From contig MU004231.1 of NCBI GenBank assembly GCA_010405405.1, forward strand, positions 1,309,784-1,373,783: 64,000 nt of DNA, written 5' to 3'. Shown here in pieces: positions 23,701-34,251 of the stretch. The number at the start of each line of letters is the position of its first letter. Within the stretch, counting starts at the first letter, position 1. The stretch comes from Microthyrium microscopicum. Its lineage: Eukaryota; Ascomycota; Dothideomycetes; Microthyriales; Microthyriaceae. Below the pieces are notes generated by a model. It did not search any database. It worked only from the letters and a program-made list of their open reading frames with translations, and was not told the DNA's origin. The translations under genes were made by a program, and so were the position numbers.

Positions 23701-24466
23701 GGCGATTGACAGGCGCGGGAGGCATAGGGGTGCGAATTTCTATCTCATCGAAATCCTGGGATGTATCGTCCAAGTTCTTGAATGTCGGCTGAGCTGGTGT
23801 GGACGCAAAGTATTTTGCGGGCGTCCGTTGTTGAGTGTGGTAGTCGGGAGAGGGACGATCAAATACGGGATCTGATCTCGGTGCGTTGGCAGGCGAAGTT
23901 CCGAGCTGTGTGGTTGCAAATGCCTGTGTCAATTCGACCCCAGCGCCGAATCCACCAAACATCCTCTTCAATTCAGATCCAGGGGTCTTTGTCGCCGAGC
24001 GAGATGGACGGGTGTCACTCGTTAGTAATCGCGATTCATTTTTGCCTGAAGTCACCGGTGTCTGGGGATTCACCACTGGCATTTTACGCTGTGGAAGGTC
24101 CGGAGGGTCTGTGACGAGATTTTCTAATTCATCGCCAGAGTCAGCATGAGCGAGACTATTCTCGTCATCTGGACCTCGTAATGGTAAAGAAGAGTCTCCA
24201 GCCTCATCGTTCATGTTATAGTCCTGAGTTTCCACCAACTGTGTATCACCTCGTGAGCTGTCTGCGAATTGTCTAAATGACTTGTTCATGAGCGCGGCAT
24301 GAGTCTCGACTAGGAATTGGGGCGATGGAGATTTGGCCCGATGCGCTTTTTCTCTTCGGGTCTGTCGTTGATTGACACGGGAAGAGTCTTGACTTTCTTC
24401 ATTCTCCGATTGCTGGACATTGGCAGACTGAGCCAAACGGGCGCGCTTGGAAGGGCGAGTACTCAT
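20756..24466 (-). CDS. RAD9: DNA damage checkpoint adaptor Rad9/Crb2 (Tudor-BRCT)
   Basis: Single-exon 1236-aa protein. The first 770 residues are low-complexity, Ser/Thr/Glu-rich, with many SQ/TQ sites (for example QSENEESQDS, TQLVETQD, TQAFATTQ), the sites used by ATM/ATR-type kinases. Residues about 778-860 fit the tandem Tudor region that reads methylated histone H4 (FGYFPGQYNACYPGTC, LDVLWDDGST, LRPGDFVKV). Two C-terminal BRCT-like units follow, about 983-1090 (FGNMSFALSN... NIGFTAVLADQHSR) and about 1145-1236 (RILFVSAGKRLP... WIYVDSEEQ... CWLVDDDFV). This plan is that of Rad9/Crb2/53BP1, which recruit and activate Chk-family kinases at DNA breaks. Start MSTRPSKRARLAQ carries a basic KRAR segment that may act in nuclear import. 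No introns were needed. Confidence 0.88.
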   Translation of the reverse strand: MSTRPSKRARLAQSANVQQSENEESQDSSRVNQRQTRREKAHRAKSPSPQFLVETHAALMNKSFRQFADSSRGDTQLVETQDYNMNDEAGDSSLPLRGPDDENSLAHADSGDELENLVTDPPDLPQRKMPVVNPQTPVTSGKNESRLLTSDTRPSRSATKTPGSELKRMFGGFGAGVELTQAFATTQLGTSPANAPRSDPVFDRPSPDYHTQQRTPAKYFASTPAQPTFKNLDDTSQDFDEIEIRTPMPPAPVNRLSAHHLATLAKLPGPVAKEQLLKDDQARAAGVSRARSSAEPIVIEDDDESDAEPPITVTKPRIISARIPLSSTIDESVDAMNEDEGAQSHKQGNLKIAGTPEDVHLFFKVPRMSGTQHTDRVTDSQCTPHDLERPPIPSSPSGRPDTGPLESIYSHLASSQKAKLGTTTQAALNTSSPQRPPTLKDSGPESQSPVPSSPPVVREELPLTNGTSQKSSSYSQVRVLNLSQGQDEIEDDELRPPANIIDLGVNNFASQIASVDPHTQQEASHMLNEPLRLEDVGDSEIIEGEDNSISLIQDAPDTSNGTDYQTAESRIASAPNGSTSSPLSDLHTQRRKYLEISDDELDELSSEIPEKLILSGSSPVNWHGRKRQKISSPGRKDAQEDKEMVPLSTRSTEVVEQPNGSEQAGVEISSATVHQFATPAGSNVLGRGRLTRPKKFFNSTARDREKRQAAKSKMGSVFDVEESQYGLTSTGTLSASHPVTPFESSKQPEPEKGAFQSEVVTGEDMITDLSQENLVYTDRIFGYFPGQYNACYPGTCKKEVAIARGAVSLDVLWDDGSTSAVDANKWIFRLELRPGDFVKVELPRMRGKNYVVVGLKNKFNPLEAEPSVQVPTMDVFGYQTVCVTTKSRDSISSTVEVAQIIDIPVSKIKIAPQEFEKLESRKYIPSLNIPTASTVPTPLSTSSRSRVSTPVFDNSRRSVHASERAASPVQDVQEAIAEASGVFGNMSFALSNIPEEDAKAVKKALRTNGGSLVEHGFEELFDLPTTLFADSTASSSTQTRPQLHLSAVAQNIGFTAVLADQHSRRAKHMQALALAIPVLHYRWAIDSAAQGRPLPWARYALAAGESKSLQGAILSRTLVPYAPDSPEAQLARTLSRRDQLFSGERILFVSAGKRLPKKRKVFMFLTVALGVKAIQRVADLEEAYRVYREATEDWDWIYVDSEEQMKEAKVKFEADNCWLVDDDFVLQSLISGALED

Positions 24467-25195
24467 GATGGGAGCATTATTCGTGGGTATGTTTGGAATC
24501 CTCGGGTCGTGGCGTCAGTGAAATGGTGGGAGGAGCATTGATCCGAGGAAGAGAATTCCGGTCTCTATGGCAGCTCAAGAGAATGGGCGATTTGAAGGTG
24601 GGTCGAAGGTGATGAATCGGGGTGGCGTCCTGACGTGTGAGCTGTGAACTGTCTCAAAAAAAGATTCAACAACATCAGTTCGGTCCTTAGAGCATACGAA
24701 TATTCCAATTCAGCGATAAAGCCAGACAAAATGATATTTTACTTGTTTTAAAGTGCAAATCTTTGCATCCAGTCTCAACCTCATCGAGCTACGTAGAAGC
24801 GCGTATTCAGGTTCTCACGCGAAGCGCACTAGAGTGAAAGAAGCAGTTGCGGGCCGTTCCTTAGCTTAGCAAGGATCCTACCACCAACGCCGGGACAAGA
24901 CCTCCATTTGGAGTTTACATACGTATAGCGTGCAAAGTCAAAACAATATTATTTCGCTTTTGGGTTTGATATTAAGGACTTATGGTTAAAGCCGCATTAC
25001 CCGAAGCATAATGAGCTGAAAATCAGTAGCAGAACGGAGCAATTAATAACTCCGGAGAGCGGGGCACCAACATTGTACTATTTCAGCCTCAGCCTTGCGG
25101 TTACAACAGATTCCAGAATACTATAAAATCTGGGTGGTCCCGGCTATATCTATTCTCAAACTCACTTTCTTAGTTAGCATATCAGTTTTGATAAA
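24467..25195. other. Divergent intergenic region RAD9 / SDR
   Basis: 729 bp containing both promoters. The SDR side has a TATA box. I see no other gene. Confidence 0.55.
25122..25128 (+). promoter_or_regulatory. TATA box of SDR gene
   Basis: TATAAAA lies 74 bp before the SDR start codon, in a good position for a core promoter. Confidence 0.5.
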
Positions 25196-26043
25196 ATGGC
25201 AGCACAGCAAAAAATCATCCTGGTTACTGGAGGCAAGGCATCTCTTGTAGCTTTACAATCTACAATGGCGCTAACTAATTCTCATAGGCAATGGAGGAAT
25301 CGGATATGAATTAGTGGCTCAAATGGCAGCTACTTCCTCCAACCATGTCCTTCTTGGTAGTCGATCAGTGGAAAAAGGCTCTACTGCTGTCGATGAGCTG
25401 TCTTCCAAAGGTCTTGCAGGCACCGTAGAGCTTCTCCAGCTCGATGTCACGGATGAGAAATCCATCGCTGAGGCTGTTAAACAGGTAGAAAGCAAGCATG
25501 GGCGGTATGTTCGGCTGTCCACTTCGGTAAACCATCCACTGACCAATTTTTCACAGACTCGATGCTCTAGTCAACAACGCAGGAGTTAGCACTGCTGATG
25601 GCACTCTCACAGCTCGAATGAACTGGACCTTCCAAGTAAACGCTACTGGACCAGCCGCCATCGTTGAAGCATTCGAGCCACTGCTCAAGAAGTCAACTGG
25701 AACAGTTCGCATTGTCAACGTATCTTCTGGCGCTGGCTCAATTACAACACGCCTGATTGCAACCAACCCGTTCTATGAAATGAAGGTGGTCGACTACCGC
25801 GTCAGCAAAGCTGCATTGAATATGGTCACAGCATGTCAAGCAGCTGAGTATGGCAAACTGGGCTGGAAAGTGTTTGCATTCTGTCCAGGCTACACTGTGT
25901 CGAAGTTGTCGAATCAGAACACGGAAGAATATGGTGCTCAGCCTACCAGCAAGGGGGCGGCTCCAATTGTAGACATATTGAATGGAAAGAGAGATGAAGA
26001 ACACGGTCGATTTTTAAACGCCACTGGGCAGTTCCCATGGTAG
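25196..26043 (+). CDS. Short-chain dehydrogenase/reductase (SDR)
   Basis: NAD(P)-dependent oxidoreductase of the classical SDR type, 246 aa. Exons 25196-25232, 25288-25504, 25557-26043. The cofactor motif TGGNGGIG (residues 11-18) is only complete after splicing exon 1 to exon 2, and that intron uses a GC donor (GCAAGG) with a normal AG acceptor. NNAG follows at the exon 2/3 junction region. Catalytic residues are S141/S142 (VNVSSGAG) and Y165-x3-K169 (YRVSK). The pattern RxxxxxL near the second strand (GSRSVEKG) suggests an NADP-preferring, carbonyl-reductase-like enzyme, but the substrate is unknown. It converges with the Kex2 repeat protein gene; nothing else suggests a pathway. Confidence 0.9.
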
Positions 26044-26363
26044 GGCGACTGTACCGCATTACATTTGAAAACAATGGCACGAGTTTTGAGAATTGGAATA
26101 GATCAGGATTTTCAAGAACGAAGGCTCCCCTCTTAATTCTTTTAAAACCATGAAGAATCGTGGAAAGCTTCTGTGCATTGTAAAATGGAATCAAGTATTT
26201 GAATTGCAAGCTAAATTGCCAGCATTTTTGTTAGATTTTAGGGAGCAATTACAAAGCTGTTACCCCAGGTACAATTCCCATCCTCCTGTAAACCTAGCGA
26301 GCCCATCGCAAGGCTAGTCAGGCCACTGCCAGCCATTCCTCCACTAAGCCCGAGCGATGAGAT
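26044..26363. other. Convergent 3' intergenic region
   Basis: 320 bp between SDR and the repeat protein stops. No gene seen. Confidence 0.5.
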
Positions 26364-27053
26364 CTACAACTTTCCTTCTGGAGCGGCAGCTCCGGCGTCA
26401 CCAGAGGCAGGTGCTGGAGATGTTGCTGGAGCAGCTGGTGCAGGAGCCGATGGGTGAGTAGGAGGGAGGTGGTTGAGGATATCGTCAACAGTTGGTGGGA
26501 TCTCAAGCACAGCAGTGTCTAGAAGAACACCTGGAGACTGGCGCTTCTCGGGAGCTGGCGATGATGGGCCGGGCGCAGATTCACCAGTAAGCTCGCCAAC
26601 AAGATCAGTAACCTCAGACAAGTCGAGGCCTGGGAGCCCACCACGTTTCTGAGCAGGGATGGGTGCCGATGGTTTGGGTGCAAGTCCTCCAGTAAGCTCG
26701 CCAACGAGATCGGTGACCTCGGATAAGTCAAGCTCGGGGAGCTCGCCGCGCTTGACAGGAGCGGCTGGTGCTGCCGGTGGGTGGACAGCAAGGTGGTTCT
26801 CTAGGTCATCGAGAATGGGAGCGACTTCGAGGGTTGCAGTGTCGAGGATGACGCCTGGTGATTGGCGTTTGCCCAAGAGGTGGTTTTCGACGTCGTCAAG
26901 AACTGGTGGGACTTCGAGGACGAGAGTGTCCACAACTAATGGGAGATCGAGAGGGTCGGCTGGAGGACCTGCTGGTGGTGCAGCGGTAGGAGCCTCCTGA
27001 GGAGTTGGCAGTGCGGAGACAGCCGCTATGAGGGCGAAGATTGCGTAACGCAT
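26364..27053 (-). CDS. Kex2-processed secreted repeat protein (KEP-like)
   Basis: Unrecognised 229-aa single-exon protein. It starts with a signal peptide (MRYAIFALIAAVSALP). The body is a string of repeats cut by KR dipeptides at residues 62-63, 101-102, 136-137 and 170-171, the site used by the Golgi protease Kex2. Two repeat types alternate. Type A appears three times (about 38-60, 67-89, 175-197): hydrophobic-D-T-x-x-L-E-x-x-P-x-x-D-D-x-x-N-H-L. Type B appears twice (about 104-121 and 139-156), nearly identical, with DLSEVTDLVGEL. The order is A-A-B-B-A. Linkers and the tail are rich in Pro and Ala. No Cys, Trp or Tyr occurs in the predicted mature peptides. Complete processing would give four acidic peptides of about 33-58 aa plus a propiece. 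Fungal KEPs include repellents and peptide precursors; the function of this one is unknown. Confidence 0.7.
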   Translation of the reverse strand: MRYAIFALIAAVSALPTPQEAPTAAPPAGPPADPLDLPLVVDTLVLEVPPVLDDVENHLLGKRQSPGVILDTATLEVAPILDDLENHLAVHPPAAPAAPVKRGELPELDLSEVTDLVGELTGGLAPKPSAPIPAQKRGGLPGLDLSEVTDLVGELTGESAPGPSSPAPEKRQSPGVLLDTAVLEIPPTVDDILNHLPPTHPSAPAPAAPATSPAPASGDAGAAAPEGKL

Positions 27054-27888
27054 TTTGATATCGTGCTTTGAATAAAAGAATGTGTGAAGTTGGTTGACAA
27101 ACGAATGACTGGAAGCAATGAAGCAGAAAGAAGCGAGAATTGGATATCTGATGGAGGTTGAAGAGGGGAGATGATTTGCCTGAAGACGATCTTCTAGATA
27201 TATGCCTTTCAGAGGCCCCTAATCCAAATATCTTATCATATTCATCACTCATGGGAAAAGACGGGAGCCTCAGGTCGCCCTGGAAGCCTTCTTGAAGCCA
27301 GAAATGGCTATCACCGTTAAACACTGATGTCTTGGTGGAGCATGCTCTGAATCAACCGCTGTTAGCATCATCTGAATGAAGAGAGTAGCAATGTTGATTA
27401 CCGTTTCGAGATGTCTTCTCCTATGCCTTGTTGAAGATCGGATCGTCGTGGCGTTCTCTGGCGGGCGTTTTCTGACAAGGCGGATCTGATCGACAGGATT
27501 GACGTGCCGATCTCAACCAAAACAACAAGCTTTTTAAGTGTAATTTCCAAGACTGTGGAAAATAAACACTGGCGCACCTGCGGCTCAAGTAAAAAGGCGT
27601 TTCAAAGGAACAATTAGTTCCAACTCTATAATATGACAGCCAATGGATCTCATATCTGGGAAAATTCGTTGCGGCATAGTGTCAGATCATGCTCAGACTT
27701 GACTTCTCAGGCCCGTAGCGGGAGCATGTGAGTCGCCAATCGAGATTAAATTCTGTCCTGAGGTTGTGGGCTTCACAGATATGCAGAACTTTCAAGGCGA
27801 CTGCAAATCATTAGGAGTTTGACTTTGGGTATTATTATGTGCAGCGTGTTGGGCAGTCTCTATATCAACAATACTCTAGTTTAGACCG
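27054..27888. other. Intergenic, promoter of repeat protein
   Basis: 835 bp between the start of the repeat protein gene and the stop of ERG7 (same strand). No gene seen; a frame of 142 codons at 26896-27324 is a shadow of the repeat gene. Confidence 0.5.
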
Positions 27889-30221
27889 CTATAGAAGATC
27901 AATATCACCATACTTTTGAGAAAACATTCCCAGCGCTTTCATCGGAAAGATGAACTTGTAGTTGGGATACGAAATCATACTAAATCACGCACGTCAGCCG
28001 TCATCGAAGTTACGAAAGCACAAACAGTACTTACCAGCTCTTGTTGAACACCCCTTCAATAGCCTCTTGTAACCACTCTCCGTTCTTCTGCTGCCGCTCC
28101 ATAATCATCTTCAATGCCTTCTTGATCGGCGCCACGTCGGGATACCCAGCCTCTATCAATCCAATCACCACCCATGCAGTCTGCACCACTTGACTCTTCT
28201 CATGAGGTGTATACACGCCCGTCTCACAGCTACGATAACTCTCACCCCACCCACCGTCCTCCATCTGTCGGTCGATGAAGAATTGGCAACCTCGTCGAGC
28301 ACGCTCGCTGTTCTCGTAGGTCTCGCCAATCAATCGCAGAGACTCCAGCGCAAACATGCCTGCGTATGTGAAACAGATGCCCCAGCTACCGTACCAGCTA
28401 CCGTCCGGCCGTTGCGCTTTGCGAATATAATCCACACAGCCTTTGAGGAATGCCTCGATATCGGCGGTGCGGTAATCGGGATAGTGTGCTTGGAAGATCT
28501 TGAGGGCTGTGACGCATGCTGTTGTGCATTCGGGGTAGTCATATTCGACCATAATACGTCCGAACACCTCGGCTGCGTTCAGGTACTCCATGTACTCAGA
28601 GCCACGCGTAGGTTCGTAAGAAGCGCAACCACCGCTAGAGTTTTGATATGTGAGGATAATGTCAATGGCGAGTTTGATGCGGTCGTCCGGGATGAGCTTG
28701 GGGTACCCAGGAATGGCTTGTAGCAAAATGACTGATTTGACTGCTTCAGCTGTGCAATCGCTGACGGCGTAGCCTTGGTCTTTGTTGCTGAAACCCCAAG
28801 CTCCTTTTGTTGGATGACGGTAGCACTTTTCTTGCTCAACGCGGTTTTCTAGCGTCTGTTGAGATTCAAGATATTCGAGAGCTTTGAGAAGCATTGGCTT
28901 CCATTTGGGACTTTCTGCCAATCCAGCTTCCATCACGGCCTGGATCAAAAATGCTGTATCCCAGTTCTGAACTCCGTTCGTACCATTCATCAGCATACCC
29001 TCATCCTTGACCCACAAAAAGTCCTCCATGCGCTCGCGATGACGGTGGACTGAGTATGCACTTGGCCCTTCTTGGATATAACAGGCCAGAAGGTTCATAG
29101 GGCCATTGACTGGGCCAAGATTTGCAAAGTCTGTGTTCTGATCTTCCCATTTGATGAGCTGCCAGGTCCAAGCTTCAGCAGAATCAGCGATTGACTTCGT
29201 TCTCAGATATGGATTGTAAATGTTGACCAAGAGCCAGTTGAGAGAGTTAAGTACCCAAGTTTTGGGATGGTAGTTGTCACGGGGTGAAATGCTGTTTCTA
29301 TGGTATGCAAAGTCGATCTTCTCATAGTCCTCCGTAAACAACTCTTTTCTCAGCTCCTTGATCAGAGTCGTTTCTGGATATGTCCACTTCTTTGACCAGA
29401 TGAAGGACATGGGTAAAAATACTTGACGCATGTGTATCCACCATCTCCACGGAGCTATAGGAACCCAATCGGGGAGAAGCCATAGCTCAGGAGGAGTTGG
29501 GTTTGCAACCTCCCACTTGGTAACACCAAGAACAGAAAGCCAGAATTTTGTCCAGTGTGGTCCACATACTGCTCCACCAAGCGAGTGTAGGACTCCTCTG
29601 GCTTTTATCATTCTTGGATCCTCCGCACTCACGCCCAGTATCCGAAGCGTTGTGTAGTTCATCGAAGTCCCGAATGCAGTACTTTCTCCTTCAATATGCA
29701 GCCCCCATCCCCCCTCTGCTTCTTGACGTGCGAAGAGGTAATTTATGATTTCGATAGAGTGTGCTTCGGGTATTGGTGTTTCTGTCACATACCAGGTAAT
29801 GACCAGACCAGGCAAAAGAAACATGGGACCACCGTATTCGCATCCCCAGTTGCCCGGGGGTAGTTGAAGTTTCGAGAAAAATTCAAGTCCATTGTCAATT
29901 GATTGGAGTGGAGTTTTGGCTGGGGCAAGGTCGGGGAGATTCTGTGTAATATTAGTATCGCGTAACGCAAGTAGTTACGGATGTTCATACAGTCGGCATG
30001 CCAAGATGATATTTGTCGGCAGTAGACTGTGGCCACTCTTTCTCTTCCTCGTCGGTCCTCAGGTAATGCCATGTTTGCCTGCCATCTTCATCGAGCAGGC
30101 GCCACTTGGAATAGTCGGTCTTGCGATCCTTGCCAATGCGCCCGTTCTGGATCTTGCGTTGCTTTGCCATTGGCGACGGGGTCGCGCCATTGGTCTTTTT
30201 CTCGGACCTTGTAGTGACCAT
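27889..30221 (-). CDS. ERG7: Lanosterol synthase (oxidosqualene cyclase)
   Basis: Cyclises 2,3-oxidosqualene to lanosterol, the first sterol of the ergosterol pathway; endoplasmic reticulum or lipid-droplet membrane enzyme. Exons 30221-29991, 29941-28035, 27979-27889; introns 49 and 55 nt; 742 aa (yeast Erg7 is 731). The catalytic VSDCTAE motif places the acid at about D472. Several QW repeats are visible ([37 protein letters not shown]). The short last exon encodes the typical end of the enzyme ([10 protein letters not shown], then [13 protein letters not shown]). The start at 30221 could instead be the second Met ([14 protein letters not shown]) 17 residues in. It is divergent from the F-box-like array. 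Confidence 0.97.
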
Positions 30222-30522
30222 TCCGAGTATTTTGGAGTTCCGGAGAGGTTCGATGAAGTAGAAAACCAGAGGTAGGTATCAATGGTCTTTAGCCGAGTCG
30301 AGTACATGGGAGATGTAGTTGAAGGATCTCATCCAAATAAGGCAGGAGCACCCGCAGACCCCTGCAACTTCTGCTCTCTTTCAGCCCCATGTAATTGACG
30401 AGCCATGGTTTGGGGTCCAAAACATCCAACTACACCTCATCATTCACAAACTATAAGTTTCGTATATACCATTCAGCTCATCAAAGTAGGCCACGGAGGG
30501 AAAGGTCAATTCTCAAGAGCCA
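30222..30522. other. ERG7 promoter region
   Basis: 301 bp upstream of ERG7, bounded on the right by the first remnant of the F-box-like array. Nothing distinct seen. Confidence 0.4.
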
Positions 30523-30955
30523 TTGACGAGAGACACAGTGCTGATCTGCAAGCATATACGGAGTAAGCACGGCGTACTTCAAAGTCTTCAACTGTCCTTA
30601 GCCACAGAGAAAGAGCTTGGTAACTGCCGACTGCCAAGTAGTGGCAGATATTCAAAAAGAAGTCGATCCCGCGACTCTTGTTTTCTTTCATTGTGTCATG
30701 CTTGTTCTTCTCTGGGATCTTGCAGAGCCGAGCAGTGGTTGGAATTTCGAAGGTTCAATCATTGGCTATTCCATGGACCAGCCATATGATCGATTTGATC
30801 GATGGGATAAAACCATGGAAAATAACATTTTGAACTTAGGGCACTCGAACGATGATTTTAATAGTTGGCATCGGTACTACACCAAGCTAGAGGAATATGA
30901 GAGTACGAGAGAAGGCTTCCATTCAGAGGTTTTGGACCGCCAAAATCGAGTCTAA
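30523..30955 (+). pseudogene. Array copy 1: C-terminal fragment of F-box-like family
   Basis: A remnant of the tandem family that continues to 38.9 kb. The frame ending at 30955 contains LVLLWDLAEPSSGWNFEGSI followed by a D/W/Y-rich tail, matching the C-terminal block of the other copies (LVLMWDLGQGWDWNNSISSY in copy 3, LVLLWNLADDWCWEEAVTGY in copy 2). Just upstream, EKELG sits in a different frame; in copy 4 the equivalent KELGVTV is continuous, so a frameshift at about 30620 is likely. No F-box-like N-terminus is found upstream, so the copy is truncated. No function is expected. Confidence 0.65.
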
Positions 30956-31719
30956 AGTTGTTGATGTCATTATTCAGTCACTACATGGTAAGTATGTGCA
31001 GTAACCAAGTATGGCACCCCCATAGATTGAGAAGATTACTGATGTGCTGTCATCATCTTTCCATGGCTCCCAACAACACTTCTAACAATGAGTCCTACAT
31101 CTACCATCTCACCTGACAAGAGCGCAACAAATTAGCACCGTGTTCTGGGAAATAATGAAGCGTAGCAGATGGGAGTCATTGAAGCCAAGTTTGATGACGA
31201 TGATAAGTACGATGACAATGATACGTCAGATATATTATCTGGCAGCCAGCATTCATCAATTCAACGAGAGCGTATTGTTTGCCTTACTTGCCTGATGGGT
31301 TGGCTTTATTCCTCTAGTTCAGTCGCGCCATCATCTTCTTTTCTTCCCTATGAGGTGGAACACGCTAATCAATGCTTTGAGGTTGCTCAAGCGTTACTTA
31401 AGGTAGCTTGCTGGAGGAGTCACTCGACACACCTTGCAAATCTACACCTTACCAATTGGCACTCTCATTAATCAATGCCGAGCAGATTTACCATAGGGGT
31501 GCACTGGTACTTAAGCCGTCTTCCTGTCGACCTTTTTACGCAGTGAGCCTTCTCCCCAACTTTCTCCATCACCGCAACTTTCCACTATCATCACAACTTG
31601 CCACCGTCACGCTCTTCAACTGCCACAAATTACTTCATCGACAAAGTCTTCAATCGCTGCTTCAAAGCACACAATTACCAGGACCTCGAACTCGTATATA
31701 GTATCTCCCTTTCAGCAAT
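30956..31719. other. Array intergenic spacer 1
   Basis: 764 bp between copies 1 and 2. The last 170 bp is pyrimidine-rich and broadly like the leader of copy 3. No intact gene. Confidence 0.45.
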
Positions 31720-33547
31720 ATGGCAATCTCTGGGGACGAGGTACTGGTTCGCTCCGAAGAGACCGGTAAGATCTCCGATGCAAAATCTTCCGGGAGGCTT
31801 TTAAAGCGCCTTGTTGCAGGATCCTTATCGCCCATCCTTACATCTTTATTGCTCAAGTCAAGTCTTATTTGCTCTAACGTATAGTAGGTCAACTCGCCGT
31901 AATTGATTACGACTTCAGAGGACTACGAAACGGACAAACTGAGCCTCGACCATTCGCGTATCGCCGGCCTCCATTCTTACGACAAACCCACCTATGAGGT
32001 CGTCGACGCAACAATGAACTGTTCATCGAGGACCTGCATGGTTCAATCCGGAAATCACAGAGCTCCAGCCTCTTGAGCCTGCCAACAAAATTTGTTACTA
32101 TGATTATCTCAATGGCCTCGATGAAGCAAAAATATGTATCGTCAGCCAGTCAAAAGGCTTGTCAAATTTGCCCTACTTATATACACACAAAGGCAATCTC
32201 TCAAGTCTGTTACGACTTCTGGCAGATCTCGCGTCGTTTTACGTTCTCCGCAATTCGACTGCGTCTTCTACAGTCACCCGAAGGGTCCATTGGTGTCCAC
32301 CAACTCTATGCAACCATTTTGGAGAGCCCAGATATTTGGCATCTTTGTCGGTCATTGCATTTGTATACTAAAGAGGCAATTATCTTGCCTACACGCCAGC
32401 CAGTAAACCTCAGCACCTTGATGGAAAGCCTCTTGAGTAAGGTTAAATGTTTTGCCATTGACGACAGCACTCGGCCCGCTCCTGGCCTTCCCATTCATTT
32501 CACCGACGTACTCACGAGACTTACTTCGAACCTTCCTGGGCTTACCCATTTCAGTTGTAACAAGGTTCACTTCACAAACATTATGTTTAGAGAAACCTTG
32601 CGTCCCATCAAGGCCTTAGAGTCTCTTCGTGTCTCGCAACCCCGGAGCTTGGATCTAACAACCCTGTTCTGGGAATGTAACACAGCATCTCTAAAGCATT
32701 TAGAGTTCTCACGTCTCGGTGATGACACGGTCCAAAAAAGCATCAACTCGCTTCGTCGCCGAAATTTGGCAGGTTCTCCCCGCTTATAGTCATATAATTT
32801 CTGACCAGAGCTAGAATCTTCCTCAAGTGAAAGTATTGCGTATGGATTGTGACCGCAAGCTCTTCAAAGAAGGCTTCGTGAACCAATTTCTGACTCCGCA
32901 GCTCCATACTTTGATCCTGAACCCCGCTGATGTCTTCGTGTTCGGTTTCAAGGATAGTGATGAGCTCAGCTTGACCGAGTTCATGACTGGAGTGGTGAAG
33001 AGCAACTCATTGTTGAAGACCATTGACCTCTCGAATGTCTTCCGGGATGGATTGTTACGAACGCGTAGTGGCTGGAAGCTCAGAGCTGGCTTTCTGCAGA
33101 AATATCGTGAGAATACTAAAGGCATGAAAAGCTTCGAGCTGACAGGTAACTCCGCTTTTGTTATATCAGTACAATTTCACACTAATGAACTTAGATCTTC
33201 GAGCTCCCCAAAACCCATACGAGCGATCGAAGAATATTGCTCGTGCCGGGCAGGATCTTGGCTTGGCGGCGATGGATCTCACGAAGCCTATGAACGACGC
33301 AACCTGGTTGGAGCTGAAAGTGGATTTGGTCCTTCTCTGGAACCTCGCGGACGACTGGTGCTGGGAAGAGGCCGTGACTGGCTATCTCATGCGCGACCCT
33401 AACTTGTGCGATTACTGGGAGATAGATATTGAAGACTGGGAGTTGGAAGCCGTTGGATATGGGTATGATGTATCGAATATGATCCACCTTCGAGGTTTGG
33501 ACTACCAAGCTGCGAGAGAGAGGTATATGGAGCGTAAATTTCATTAG
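31720..33547 (+). pseudogene. Array copy 2: F-box-like gene with premature stop
   Basis: Conceptual gene parallel to copies 3 and 4. Exon 1 31720-31765 (MAISGDEVLVRSEET plus G) joins by a phase-1 intron (31766-31887) to GQLAVIDYD, the same arrangement as in copy 3. The conserved PPFLRQTHL motif is followed at once by TGA (31995-31997), where copies 3 and 4 have Gly. The frame then continues without a break through SQSSSLLSLP (F-box-like) to about 32780. The next segment (LPQVKVLRMDCDRK) is in another frame. Joining it needs an intron with a GC donor (about 32767-32819) or a frameshift. A standard 49-nt intron at 33146-33194 leads to the C-terminal block ending at 33547. One nonsense codon in an otherwise well-kept frame suggests recent inactivation, or stop readthrough. 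Confidence 0.65.
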
Positions 33548-34251
33548 ACAAATGACTAGTACGCGAAGGTGTATCTTCTCACCTTGTTGGACCATGGCAA
33601 ATATTCGGTACTCAATGGAATAGGTAGTGTGTATATGAAGATCAGTTGGATGCCGTCCATGAGAGGTGGGTTACTTACATACGACGTAGATCAATAGTCA
33701 GGACTTGTTACGACAGCACTTCAGTACAGGTCATTAGGCAATCGAGACAATGCCCTTCATTAGCCGCACTCTGTGATAAATTCCTTCCTTTTATTCCGGC
33801 TGCGAGATATCGCACTATCCTTGGCAGGTGACATGCTAGCTGACACGACCTTTGAGGTTGCAAAGGCATGTGAGGTGACTGCTAGGCTGATTGACCACAA
33901 GTCACTCGATGAATTTCACTCTCAAGCGTGTGGTATAATCGTGTTGGTAGTAAAGGCGTCAACTTGCTTTGCCAAACTTTCCTATCACCCGTCTTCTTCA
34001 CTTTACAATCTCCCACCATCACAACTTTCCTTAGAACATCCTTTTGCTGAATATTGTTTCTATCATAGCGATTCTTTCTCATAACTGCATTTGCCCTGCA
34101 TCGCGAACCAGCCGTCAAAGGAGTATCCAACCGTGAAATTCGTCATTCAGCACATCCACGTAACCGTCACAGTTTTGAAAGCGCGCGTGGATTTCAAGAC
34201 TTGCATCACGGTAAACACCTACCGAAGTACCGAAGAACTCGCTTCGCAAAT
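33548..34251. other. Array intergenic spacer 2
   Basis: 704 bp between copies 2 and 3, with a CT/CA-rich leader near 33960-34090. No gene seen. Confidence 0.45.

Noticed and set aside
26364-27053. Dikaritin-type RiPP precursor cluster
   Set aside because: No UstYa-like (DUF3328), tyrosinase or P450 gene nearby, and the repeats lack the aromatic residues normally cross-linked.
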